Shown piece by piece: positions 53,752 to 61,645 of a DNA stretch of 64,000 bases. The stretch covers positions 124,001 through 188,000 of the forward strand of contig NZ_CP040761.1 of the NCBI RefSeq assembly GCF_004683865.2, in the 5' to 3' direction. Each line of letters starts with the position of its first letter. The first letter of the stretch is position 1. The stretch comes from Paracoccus liaowanqingii. Its GTDB lineage: Bacteria > Pseudomonadota > Alphaproteobacteria > Rhodobacterales > Rhodobacteraceae. The translations under genes and the position numbers were made by a program. The notes beneath the pieces were generated by a model. It saw only the letters and a program-made list of their open reading frames with translations. It did no database searches and was not told where the DNA came from.

Positions 53752-54105
53752 TCATTCTGCCGCAGCAGGGGGGCGGGTTTCCAGAGCTTTGACCTTGCGC
53801 CAGTCGAGCCCGGCAAACAGCGCCTCAAACTGGGCATGGTTCAGCGCCATGATCCCGTCCTTGATGGCCGGCCAGGTAAAGGTTGTATCCTCCAGCCGCT
53901 TGTAAGCCATTACCAGACCGGTGCCGTCCCAATACAAAAGCTTCAGCCTGTCCGCCCGGCGCGAGCGGAACACGAACACCGTGCCGGTGAACGGATCCTT
54001 GCGCAGCACCGACGACACCAGTGCAGCCAGGCCATCATGCCCCTTGCGGAAATCGACGGGTTTGGTCGCAACCATGATCCTCACGCGGTTGGAGGGGAAG
54101 ATCAT
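53752..54105 (-). CDS. IS66 accessory protein TnpB
   Basis: 117 residues, the standard IS66 Orf2: VRIMVATKPVDFRKGHDGLA, then GTVFVFRSRRADRLKLLYWD and LVMAYKRLE. The start overlaps the stop of TnpA. It appears intact but the element has lost its transposase C-terminus. Confidence 0.88.
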   Translation of the reverse strand: MIFPSNRVRIMVATKPVDFRKGHDGLAALVSSVLRKDPFTGTVFVFRSRRADRLKLLYWDGTGLVMAYKRLEDTTFTWPAIKDGIMALNHAQFEALFAGLDWRKVKALETRPPAAAE

Positions 54106-54491
54106 GGGGTAGCCGCCAGGGCGCGCACGACCATGGCAATCCGCTCCGCCGAGGCCCCGGCTTCTAGACGGACCACCACCGCGCCCGCGACGATCTCCGG
54201 CCGGGCCACGGCACCGACATCGGCCCGCGGCGCATCTTCAGCGGGGCCGAGCAACAGCGCCGCAAACTCCACCGGATCTTCAGGAGCAGGCAGCACCAGT
54301 CGCCCTTTCCGCGCCAGCGTCCGCCAAGAAGAGACATGGTTCGCCGGCACCCCGTGCCGCCGCGCAACGGTATTCACGGTCACGCCCGGCATCAGCGTCT
54401 CCGCCATAATCCGCGCCTTTACCTCATCCGGCCACTTCCGGTTCCGACGGCCGCGGCCGCCAGCCGGGAGAAGCTCCAATGCAGACTCCAT
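54102..54491 (-). CDS. IS66 accessory protein TnpA
   Basis: 129 residues with the TnpA helix-turn-helix (WPDEVKARIMAETLMPGVTV, then NTVARRHGVPANHVSSWRTL). The start at MESALELL is preferred over a short N-terminal extension. It is the first gene of the IS66 remnant. Confidence 0.85.
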   Translation of the reverse strand: MESALELLPAGGRGRRNRKWPDEVKARIMAETLMPGVTVNTVARRHGVPANHVSSWRTLARKGRLVLPAPEDPVEFAALLLGPAEDAPRADVGAVARPEIVAGAVVVRLEAGASAERIAMVVRALAATP

Positions 54492-54575
54492 GGAGAAACT
54501 CCGTCCCAACAATCATCACGGTCCAATGAACCGATCAGAATGCCGCGCGGAAGGTGGGGGGCAGAGAACGCTTAC

Positions 54576-54967
54576 CCGTCTCTGCCAGTTGCACAGCATC
54601 CAGTAAGGATCTGGGATCGATCTGCTCATGCGACGCGTGAAAACCCAAATAGGCCATAGGTGTTTTTCCCCTCGCTACAAAAATCAACGCTTGGACTTTG
54701 CGAAGGGTTCAGGCGCGATCAGGGTCCAGAACGAAATGTCAGGGGACCAATCTGGAGGTTTTTTTTTCTGCTCTTGTCGGCAGGGGCATGCGGAACAAAG
54801 CCTTCGCATGTTGGTTCTGACCGCCCATGAACACGCTTCTGTAAAACGCCTAGTCACCCGGCGGGAACAGTCACGTGTATCGGTGTCTTCGTCCTTATGA
54901 CGCTTGATCCCATCTGCGCTGCCCGGCCAACGGGGCGGCGGTCCCTTCCTGCTGACGGAGACAGAGC
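54576..54967. other. Intergenic region, nothing recognised
   Basis: About 390 bases between the IS66 end and the hydrolase gene. It contains no supported gene. A GGAAC at 54864 lacks the matching -10 after 16 bases. Confidence 0.35.
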
Positions 54968-55966
54968 ATGACCAGACATTTGCCGCCGACCGCCGCACCT
55001 GACCGGCATTCCCCGTCCGGGCCGCGTTGGGGGACAAGGCGCGTGACTGCGATCGCCGGCGTCCTGACCTTGTCTGCCCTGGTCAATCATTGCCTGGCCC
55101 GACGGGCAGAGGCGCAGAACCCACCGACCGGGCGTTTTCTGGACGTGGACGGCGTGCGTCTGCACTATGTCGAGGTCGGCGACGGTCCAACCCTTGTGCT
55201 GCTGCATGGCAATGGCAGCATGATCGCGGACTTCGTCTCCAGCGGGCTCGTGGGTCTGGCGGCCCGGACGCATCGCGTCATCGTCTTCGATCGCCCCGGC
55301 TATGGGCACAGCACCCGGCCAAGGGGGCGGGTCTGGAGCGCGGATGCACAGGCGGATCTTGTCAGCGCCGCTCTGGGACAGATCGGGGTCACCGGGGCCG
55401 TCGTGCTGGGCCATTCCTGGGGGGCGTCCGTGGCGGTCGCGCTTGCGCTGAGGCATCCCGGGATCGTGCGCGGCCTCGTGCTGGCATCGGGCTATTACTA
55501 CCCGACGCCGCGGCTGGACATGCTGCTGATGGCAGGTCCGGCCGTGCCCGTCCTAGGCGACATCCTGCGCCACGCCGTGGCCCCGCTGACCAGCCGGCTG
55601 GCCTGGCCCCTGCTGATGCGCAAGATCTTCGGCCCGGCGCCCGTGCCCGCGAAGTTCGGCGGCTTTCCCATGGAGATGGCCGTGCGTCCGTCGCAGCTGC
55701 AGGCATCGGCGGCAGAATCCACCTTGCTGATCCCCATGGCCGCCGCCGCCGCGGCCCGCTATCCAACCCTGACTATGCCGGTCGTCATCATCGCGGGGTC
55801 CGAGGATCGCCTGATCGATCCGGACGCGCAGTCCGGGCGGCTGCACGCTGCCATTCCCGACAGCAGCTATCACCCAGTCCCGGGCAGCGGTCACATGGTC
55901 CACCAGACCGATGCGCCCGCCGTCATGCGGGCCATCACCGAGGCCTTCGCGCGCGCGGAGGCCTGA
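54968..55966 (+). CDS. Alpha/beta hydrolase with N-terminal membrane or signal segment
   Basis: 332 residues. After a basic N-terminus a hydrophobic segment (VTAIAGVLTLSALVNHCLA) suggests export or anchoring. The hydrolase fold shows HGNGSM for the oxyanion hole near 80, the nucleophile serine in LGHSWGASVA, an aspartate in AGSEDRLIDP and the histidine in GSGHMVHQTD. It resembles haloperoxidase/esterase-like hydrolases. Substrate unknown. It is convergent with the flavoprotein gene at 56005. Confidence 0.82.
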   Translation: MTRHLPPTAAPDRHSPSGPRWGTRRVTAIAGVLTLSALVNHCLARRAEAQNPPTGRFLDVDGVRLHYVEVGDGPTLVLLHGNGSMIADFVSSGLVGLAARTHRVIVFDRPGYGHSTRPRGRVWSADAQADLVSAALGQIGVTGAVVLGHSWGASVAVALALRHPGIVRGLVLASGYYYPTPRLDMLLMAGPAVPVLGDILRHAVAPLTSRLAWPLLMRKIFGPAPVPAKFGGFPMEMAVRPSQLQASAAESTLLIPMAAAAAARYPTLTMPVVIIAGSEDRLIDPDAQSGRLHAAIPDSSYHPVPGSGHMVHQTDAPAVMRAITEAFARAEA

Positions 55967-56004
55967 CCGGGTCGCTTGCCCCCAAGCATTCGGCGCGGCG
56001 GCGG

Positions 56005-56895
56005 TCAGGATCTGGATGCGGACAGGTCGTTGTGGATCGCGGTCGCGGCCACGGCGCCCTGTCCCATCGCGACGGCGATCTGGTCGATCCCGTTCGTGAC
56101 GTCGCCGATCGCGTAGACACCGTCCAGGTTGGTCTTCTGCTTGGCATCGATGGCGATATGACCGTCTTCATCCAGCTCGACGCCAAGACAACCCGCCGGA
56201 TCGGTGCGCGGGGTCGTGCCCAGGGCGACATACATCGTGTCGAAAGGCCGGGTTTCCCCGTCCTGCAGGGTCATCAGGATCTCCGTCTCGGACAGGGCGA
56301 TGCCCGTCAGCGCGGCCTGCAGCACGCGGATGCCGTTCCGCGCGGTGCCGGGGGCGCCGTCGGGCGAGACCAGAGTGACCGAGGGAGAGTAATGGCGCAG
56401 AAAGCTTGCCTCCTTCAGGCCATGCGTGCCGCTGCCCAGAACCGCGATGCGCTTGTCGCGGACTTCATAGGCATCGCAGACCGGGCAATAGCGCAGCAAG
56501 CCCCGGGCCAGCCCCAGAGCGTGATCCCTGGCGGACAAGGGCGGCCGGTGATTGAAGACCCCTGTGGCGAAGATCACGTTGCGCGCCAGCACGGCCTGCC
56601 GGTCGGTCCTGACTTGGAATGCATTGCCCTGCCGCTCTACCGCCTCGACCGTTCCGGTCTGGATCACCGCGCCATAGCGACGGGCATGGGATTGCATCCG
56701 GTCCAGCAGCTCCTGCCCCGGGATGCCGTCCGGGAACGGGGTCAGGTTGTGCGTCCGGGGGATCATCCGAGCCCGTCCGTCCTGTCCGTCAAAGACGGTC
56801 ACGCTGCGCAGGAACCGCGCCAAATACAGCGCGGCGGTCAGGCCCGCGGGGCCGCCCCCGATGACGACGCAATCCTTGATGTCCGATGTGTCCAA
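56005..56895 (-). CDS. Thioredoxin-reductase-like FAD/NAD(P) oxidoreductase
   Basis: 296 residues. The FAD-binding motif VVIGGGPAGLTAALYLARFL is at the N-terminus, a CPVCDAYE redox dicysteine near 137-140, the NAD(P) site AVLGSGTHGLKEA near 152 and the C-terminal GVYAIGDVTNGIDQIAVAMG flavin-binding strand. It has the size and order of thioredoxin reductases, but the CxxC context (YCPVCDAYE) matches the TrxR-like group acting on small molecules or dithiols. No thioredoxin gene is adjacent. The partner is unknown. Confidence 0.85.
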   Translation of the reverse strand: MDTSDIKDCVVIGGGPAGLTAALYLARFLRSVTVFDGQDGRARMIPRTHNLTPFPDGIPGQELLDRMQSHARRYGAVIQTGTVEAVERQGNAFQVRTDRQAVLARNVIFATGVFNHRPPLSARDHALGLARGLLRYCPVCDAYEVRDKRIAVLGSGTHGLKEASFLRHYSPSVTLVSPDGAPGTARNGIRVLQAALTGIALSETEILMTLQDGETRPFDTMYVALGTTPRTDPAGCLGVELDEDGHIAIDAKQKTNLDGVYAIGDVTNGIDQIAVAMGQGAVAATAIHNDLSASRS

Positions 56896-57071
56896 TGGGC
56901 AGGTTCCTTGTCCAAGGCGTGGGGGGCGATGTCGGCAACGCGCGGCGAGGCGGTCCGGTGCCGGATCCGCAGGGCGGCAGTGCCGTTACCCTTGAGTGAC
57001 AGGGGCGCTAACAATCTCCATCTCAAGGCAAGCCGCGCCGGGAGTTCCGAGGAAAGCCGAGCGCCAATAGA

Positions 57072-57097
57072 AAAGGCTCCGCAGGTGCGGGGCCTTT
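57072..57097 (-). terminator. Terminator of stress cassette 2
   Basis: On the minus strand AAAGGCCCCGCA and TGCGGAGCCTTTT pair with one mismatch around a short loop, followed by CTATT, about 25 bases after the last cassette gene. Confidence 0.65.
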
Positions 57098-57119
57098 CAG
57101 CATTGCGGGGGCTGTCGGT

Positions 57120-58142
57120 TCAGACCTTAGGTGTTCCGGTCGCGGTCGGCGTTCCCGTCGTGCCCGAGGCGCCGGTCGTCCCGGTCGCGGCGGGTGTTCC
57201 CGAGGGTGTCGCGCCGGAGGTCGGCTTGCCTGCCTTGTCGTCGGTCAGCTCGTCCTTGGCGGCGGCGACCACGTTGGAGGCGGCGGACTTGGCTTCGTCC
57301 AGACCGGCCGAGACGGCGTTGCCGACGCGGCTTTTCTCTTCATGATAGACGGCCTCGGCCTCGTCGAAGAGCTGGTCGCGATAGTCGCCCATCAGCTCGT
57401 CCTCGCGCCGGGTGCCGGGCAGCATCGCGCCCAGGGCCGCGCCGCCGATCAGGGCCAGCGCGCCGAACAGCAGCGGCTCTCTGTCATAGCTGCGCGCGAC
57501 CTTGCGGTTGGCCTGCGCCATCTGGCGGTGGGCGGCGTCGCTGGCATCCAGCGCCTTGCGGCGCGCGGTCTCGATCCGCTGGCGGGCCTCGTCGCCCAGG
57601 CCCTCGGTGCCTTCGCTCAGGCGGTCGCGCAGATGGCGCGCCTTGTCTTTTGCCCTGTCTGTCATGCCATGCTCCTTGCTGGATCCGGTGGTCAGGCCGG
57701 AAAAAATGCCCGAGGTGCGCCCCGTCGTCTGCCCCTGGTCCGAGGCCCAACCCGGGGGCTGCGCCATCGGCCGGGGCGCGCGGGCGGGGGTCGGTGCCGG
57801 TGTGGGGGTCGGCGCGGGGGCCGGGGTCGCGGGGCGGTCGTGGCGCACGGGCCGGTCGTCCGAGGACGCACCGAAGCCGTGGACCGGGTCATGGCCGCGC
57901 CCGAAGATCATCCAGGCCAGACCGATGCCGGTCAGGCCCAGGGCCACGGGATTGGCACGGGCCGCGGCGCTGGCCGATTCGGCCCATTCCGCGCCGTTCC
58001 TGCGGACCGAGCCGGTCAGGCGGCGCGACAGGCCGTCCAGCGACAGCTCGCTCTGCAGGTCGTCGAGGGTGCGGCGCAGGGCCTCGCGGTCCTTCTCGAT
58101 CTCGCGTTCGATATGGTCGGGATTGTCGGCGTCATGCGTCAT
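57120..58142 (-). CDS. DUF3618 membrane-associated protein (stress cassette 2, last gene)
   Basis: 340 residues. The DUF3618 helix (DHIEREIEKDREALRRTLDD) occupies residues 9-40. A first hydrophobic segment (NPVALGLTGIGLAWMIFG) is followed by a Pro/Ala/Thr linker and an amphipathic region. A second hydrophobic segment (REPLLFGALALIGGAALGAM) precedes LPGTRREDELMGDY. The tail is Gly/Thr/Ala-rich with VAAAKDELTDDKAGKPTSGA-type low complexity. It overlaps the upstream holin-like gene by 11 bases. It corresponds to both gene 1 and gene 4 of cassette 1. Confidence 0.8.
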   Translation of the reverse strand: MTHDADNPDHIEREIEKDREALRRTLDDLQSELSLDGLSRRLTGSVRRNGAEWAESASAAARANPVALGLTGIGLAWMIFGRGHDPVHGFGASSDDRPVRHDRPATPAPAPTPTPAPTPARAPRPMAQPPGWASDQGQTTGRTSGIFSGLTTGSSKEHGMTDRAKDKARHLRDRLSEGTEGLGDEARQRIETARRKALDASDAAHRQMAQANRKVARSYDREPLLFGALALIGGAALGAMLPGTRREDELMGDYRDQLFDEAEAVYHEEKSRVGNAVSAGLDEAKSAASNVVAAAKDELTDDKAGKPTSGATPSGTPAATGTTGASGTTGTPTATGTPKV

Positions 58143-58533
58143 GATAGGCTTCCTTCACCGCGCTTGCGTCGCGCTGGACATTCTCGGCCGTGCGCGTCGG
58201 CATGAGGTTTTCAGGCTTCAGATCGGCCATGCCCTTGCGCAGCAGCACATAGGCCAGGATCGCCAGGATCACGCCGACGATCACAGCGCTCCAGATCGGG
58301 CCGAGGTCGGTCTCGGCCAAGGCGGCGACCAGGGCTGCGGTCAGCACGTTCAGCGTGACGATGCCCAAGACGGCGGCGGCCGCGACCATGCCCAGGCCCG
58401 CACCGGCGCGGGTCAGGTTCTGGCGCATCTCGGCCTTGGCGAGGGTGATCTCCTTGCGGACCAGATCGCCCGAGAGGCGCAGGGCGTCGGAGGCCAGCGA
58501 GGCGGGGTTCTGCGAGCGGACGGGATCAGGCAT
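58132..58533 (-). CDS. Phage-holin-like superfamily (DUF1469) membrane protein (stress cassette 2)
   Basis: 133 residues. The helix DLVRKEITLAKAEMRQNLTR precedes two membrane helices (AGLGMVAAAAVLGIVTLNVL and LGPIWSAVIVGVILAILAYV) and a short basic tail. It is the positional and structural match of the gene at 37863. It overlaps both neighbours (eight bases upstream, 11 downstream), so the three genes are tightly coupled. Confidence 0.82.
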   Translation of the reverse strand: MPDPVRSQNPASLASDALRLSGDLVRKEITLAKAEMRQNLTRAGAGLGMVAAAAVLGIVTLNVLTAALVAALAETDLGPIWSAVIVGVILAILAYVLLRKGMADLKPENLMPTRTAENVQRDASAVKEAYHDA

Positions 58534-59155
58534 GCGAGCCTCCGTCGTTACGGCCGCCGGCGCCGGGGACGGGGCCGGTCGGGGCGGGGCCAGTCGGAAC
58601 GGTGCCGGTCGGGACCGCGCGGGCGGCTCCGGCGGCCGAGGGGGTGACGGTGGCGGTACCGGCCGGGCCGACCGTCGCAGGGGCGTCAGGGAACGGGCGG
58701 CGGGTCATGCCGGCGTCACCGAAGCCGCTGGTGTTCATGGGCGTCGAGGACGGGACGGAGCCCGCGCGCAGGAAACGGATCGCGGCGAAGCCCGCCAGGG
58801 CCGAAAGGCCCAGGAAGGCGCCCGGCTGGCGGCGCGCGAAGCTGCGCACATCCTCGACCATCTGGGCCGGGTCGGTCGCGTTCAGGCTGCCCGCCAGACC
58901 GCTGACGCTGTCGGCGGCGCGGTCGAACATGGTGGCGATGGACGAGTCCGGGTCGATCTCGGACCCGGCTTTGCGCAGGCCCGCGGCCACGCTTTCGGCG
59001 CGCTCGGCGATGCCCGAGCGCAGGTCCTTCTCGCGGCGGGTGACCTCGTCCTTGACGCTGCCTGCGAGGCGCGAGGCTTGGTCCGTGGCCTCGGACGCGA
59101 TGCTGTCCTTGGCGGAGGTGCCGGTCGCCTTGGTGTGCGGATCGTCGACGGTCAT
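58526..59155 (-). CDS. Amphipathic-helix stress protein, nutrient-deprivation-induced type (stress cassette 2, first gene)
   Basis: 209 residues. The N-terminal half is an amphipathic Ala/Arg/Glu region (DQASRLAGSVKDEVTRREKD). The core VRSFARRQPGAFLGLSALAG runs into FAAIRFLRAGS, the same block as DFARRQPVLFAGALGLVGFA with AVRFFRAS at 37138. The tail is Pro/Thr/Gly-rich. The ATG at 59155 follows AAGGAG with seven-base spacing; the longer frame from 59308 lacks support. An EcfG-like promoter lies 77 bases upstream. Confidence 0.8.
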   Translation of the reverse strand: MTVDDPHTKATGTSAKDSIASEATDQASRLAGSVKDEVTRREKDLRSGIAERAESVAAGLRKAGSEIDPDSSIATMFDRAADSVSGLAGSLNATDPAQMVEDVRSFARRQPGAFLGLSALAGFAAIRFLRAGSVPSSTPMNTSGFGDAGMTRRPFPDAPATVGPAGTATVTPSAAGAARAVPTGTVPTGPAPTGPVPGAGGRNDGGSHA

Positions 59156-59231
59156 CTGGGATCTCCTTCGGTTTGGATCGTTCGGGGCCGGGCGCGATGA
59201 ATGGCGCATCGACACAAACTGTTGGGGTCCC

Positions 59232-59256
59232 AACCAATAAAACGACGCCCTGTTCC
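59232..59256 (-). promoter_or_regulatory. EcfG-like promoter (GGAAC-N16-GGTT)
   Basis: On the minus strand GGAAC (59256-59252) and GGTT (59235-59232) are 16 bases apart, pointing to stress cassette 2. The -10 is the same variant as at 34395. Confidence 0.5.
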
Positions 59257-59375
59257 GAAAAAGCCTTCCAAGTCCGGTTCGGGAGATGCGTGCGACAAAC
59301 TCAAGCACACAGATTTCATCAACTTTCGGCTCCCGCCGTAAGCGCGTTCAAAGAGGAGAAAGATGAGCGGAGTGC

Positions 59376-59690
59376 GTGAGAACGGCGGTGCAAAAATCGG
59401 CCACGGTAGCGGCGGGATGATCTGATCGGGAAGCTAACCGACACGGATCTGGTGCGCGAGATGCTGGCCTTTGCGGCCGACCGGATCATGGAGTTGGAGG
59501 TAGCGCTGCCCGCCGGTGCGGCGAAAGGCAGCGGTCTTGCCCGGCGCACGCTGATCGAGGGCGCCTGGAGCTGCCGGATGCAGGCCCGCGTCTGCTCGAA
59601 GCTCCTTACCCGGCTGGAGGCGTAGCCTCAGGTAGCTCGCAACGTTGCATGGAAGGGGCAGCTCAGGATGTGCCAGCGCAACGAGGAAAT
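59376..59690 (+). pseudogene. IS256 left end with transposase start, fused to an IS110 fragment
   Basis: 59376-59422 is identical to 44171-44217. It is followed by LTDTDLVREMLAFAADRIME, the start of an IS256-type transposase, to about 59515. The frame then changes into an IS110-type piece: LARRTLIEGAWSCRMQARVC, and after a stop, NVAWKGQLRMCQRNEEMALL (compare the degenerate element at 33480-33700). Both are remnants. Confidence 0.7.
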
Positions 59691-59899
59691 GGCACTCTTG
59701 CAGGATGGTGAAACCTTCTACCCCTGCTTGAAAAGCCCGTGTGGGACCCTGCGGCCGAGGCACGGAAACGGGTTTCAGGATATTCGAAGACCGAGGCGGC
59801 CACGGTCACCTTGGTCTGCGTTCCAGACCTACCGCTTGCCTGTCCAAACAACGCTGTCGCCGGGACTTTTCCCGTGACCATGACGAGACCTCCCTGCCG

Positions 59900-60217
59900 T
59901 CAGTCTTGCTTTGAAGACATGCCGCCAATCGGAAACATGTCCTCGCCGTAGAAGTGCAGTTTGACATGATGGGTCCGACACAGCCAGCGGACATCGAGAG
60001 GCTGGTCGTAGCGGTCGTGGTGGGCGTCGACGACACGCACCTCGCAAACCTCGCAGGGCTGCTTCTGGAGCTGGCCGGACATGAGCGCGCGTTGCACAGC
60101 GAGATGGGCGCGGTACTTGGAAAGATTGGCTCGGCGCCAGCTGGTCTGACGACTGTCGCTTTTCAGGACAGGTGGCTTCTGATCCGGGGGCGTCTTCGCG
60201 TCCGGCTTGCGTGTCAT
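59900..60217 (-). CDS. Small HNH-like zinc-motif protein
   Basis: 105 residues from an ATG preceded by GGAGGG. The second half reads SKYRAHLAVQRALMSGQLQK, CEVC, VDAHHDRYDQPLDVRWLCRT, HHVKLH. Two CxxC/CxxHH-type pairs and a central HH look like an HNH-type zinc fold. Proteins of this type occur near phage and plasmid genes; nuclease activity is not shown. The C-terminus is short. It lies 85 bases downstream of the DUF1612 gene on the same strand. Confidence 0.6.
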   Translation of the reverse strand: MTRKPDAKTPPDQKPPVLKSDSRQTSWRRANLSKYRAHLAVQRALMSGQLQKQPCEVCEVRVVDAHHDRYDQPLDVRWLCRTHHVKLHFYGEDMFPIGGMSSKQD

Positions 60218-60302
60218 CTGGCCCTCCGGTGTTTTGCCATCCCGTGGCGGGATCTGCACCCAGGCTGCAGTCGAGGTGCTGCAGCGCAAAGGCATGATAC
60301 GA

Positions 60303-61250
60303 TCATATTTCGGTGGTCCACAGCCTGAACCTGCGATTTCCGGTCACTTCGTGGGTCAGACCGAGATCGTTCAGGCGCTTCAGCATGCGCTCGGCCGTAG
60401 GGCGGCTGATGCCAGCGCGCGTTTCCATCTCCATTGCCGAGATAAAGGGGCGTGCTGCCAGCACGGCGATGACCCGGGCGGCGTTGTCGCCCTTGATGCC
60501 GGCAGTGGCGGCCCGGGCCTGCTCGGACCAGGCACCGATGCGCAGGATCAGGGCCCGCGCCTCCTGCGCACCAGCGCGCAGCGCGGCGAGATGCGTAGCG
60601 AGCCGATCCGCGGGCGGACCATAGCCGGTCCAGACCCGCCGCCCATGCCGGCCGAAGGGGACGAAGCGCAGCCCCTCGGCCCCTGCCGCCATGTGGCGCG
60701 CTGACCAGACAGCCGGCTCGGCCACCTGCCCCGGCGGCGACAGCTCGGCCATGCGCCACAGCGCCAGAACCGCAGGGCCGCGCGCCAGCGGGTGTAACGC
60801 CGTGAAGGCATCTACGGCCGCCAGGAATTCGGCTGCCGCGCCATCGAATTCCCTGCCCTGGAGGCGCAGGTCCATGCTGGTCGCCGATGGCTCATCGGAT
60901 GCGGCGCGGCGATGTAGTCCCAGAAAGGCCGGCAGGTTCGCCAAGGCCCCCTGCCCTTCCAGCCGGCGGACCGCCCACCGCGCCAGACGCAACGCCTCCG
61001 GGTCGGATGCCGCGCGGGCCTCCATCAACTCGCGGCCGATCTCGTCCCGACCCAGCATCAGCCCCTGCGCCCGCAGCATCGCCTCGACCTCGATGTAGAC
61101 CAGGCGTTCGCGGGCCCCTCCGGCCTCCGCTGCGGGCAGCGCCAGCAACGTGGCCTCCAGCCGCCCGAGATCGCGGGCTGCATCTGCCAGTGCAGAGGCC
61201 TGCGCCGCCTGTGCGGCAAGCCAGGGCTGGGGATCAGCTAAAAACGGCAT
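60303..61250 (-). CDS. DUF1612/helix-turn-helix protein
   Basis: 315 residues. The N-terminal two thirds are Ala/Arg/Leu-rich and helical with GRELMEARAASDPEALRLAR and LANLPAFLGLHRR, matching DUF1612 proteins as I recall them. The C-terminal 75 residues form a winged helix (ISAMEMETRAGISRPTAERM, then LKRLNDLGLTHEVTGNRRFR). Such proteins are typical of rhizobial and rhodobacterial plasmids and integrated elements; their function is unknown. It supports an accessory-element origin for this end of the window. Confidence 0.65.
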   Translation of the reverse strand: MPFLADPQPWLAAQAAQASALADAARDLGRLEATLLALPAAEAGGARERLVYIEVEAMLRAQGLMLGRDEIGRELMEARAASDPEALRLARWAVRRLEGQGALANLPAFLGLHRRAASDEPSATSMDLRLQGREFDGAAAEFLAAVDAFTALHPLARGPAVLALWRMAELSPPGQVAEPAVWSARHMAAGAEGLRFVPFGRHGRRVWTGYGPPADRLATHLAALRAGAQEARALILRIGAWSEQARAATAGIKGDNAARVIAVLAARPFISAMEMETRAGISRPTAERMLKRLNDLGLTHEVTGNRRFRLWTTEI

Positions 61251-61645
61251 CTGATCGATGGGCGAAGCCTATTTTTTCGGTATAAACCCAGTGTCTAGAT
61301 AACCTCAGCCATCATCTTAGCACTTTTATGAAGAGCACCGATGTATTTTTTGAGGGTCGGTTGCAGGATCTTCCTGCTTGGCTACGTGCGCTTCAAATAC
61401 CCCGCAAGCGGCCTTCATTCGCTAGTGACGCACGGCATAAGAACGATGCCGGCACACTTGCTCACGTCTACAAACGGTCGTTTACTAACGTTATTCTTAA
61501 TTGCAGAGACACCCCCGATTATGCCGTTTATCGTCTAAATCGGCGGAATGACCTTCAATTAGCCTCCCTGCCCAGTCCCAAACTCATGATCTAAGTTCCG
61601 TCAGCTGCGCTAAGGTTATTCAGGAACGGGCTTCGGGACGGCGCC
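61251..61645. other. Intergenic region, nothing recognised
   Basis: About 395 bases, somewhat AT-rich. An 88-codon frame on the plus strand has no family similarity or ribosome binding site and is not called. Confidence 0.35.

Larger units (their letters stand above)
52915..54575 (-). mobile_element. IS66-family element, one end deleted
   Basis: On the minus strand GTAAGCGTTCTCTGCC begins at 54575, the usual IS66 terminal sequence, about 85 bases before tnpA. The order tnpA-tnpB-tnpC follows. The other end is missing because the element breaks off within tnpC. Confidence 0.75.

Noticed and set aside
54862-54895. Possible EcfG-like promoter before the alpha/beta hydrolase
   Set aside because: GGAAC is present but the bases 16 to 17 positions later do not match NGTT.
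55027-57345. 772-codon open frame on the plus strand
   Set aside because: It runs over the hydrolase gene in another frame and antisense to the flavoprotein and DUF3618 genes. Its product is Arg/Gly/Ala-rich with no family features, as expected for a shadow frame in GC-rich DNA.
61328-61594. 88-codon plus-strand frame
   Set aside because: No ribosome binding site and no family features.
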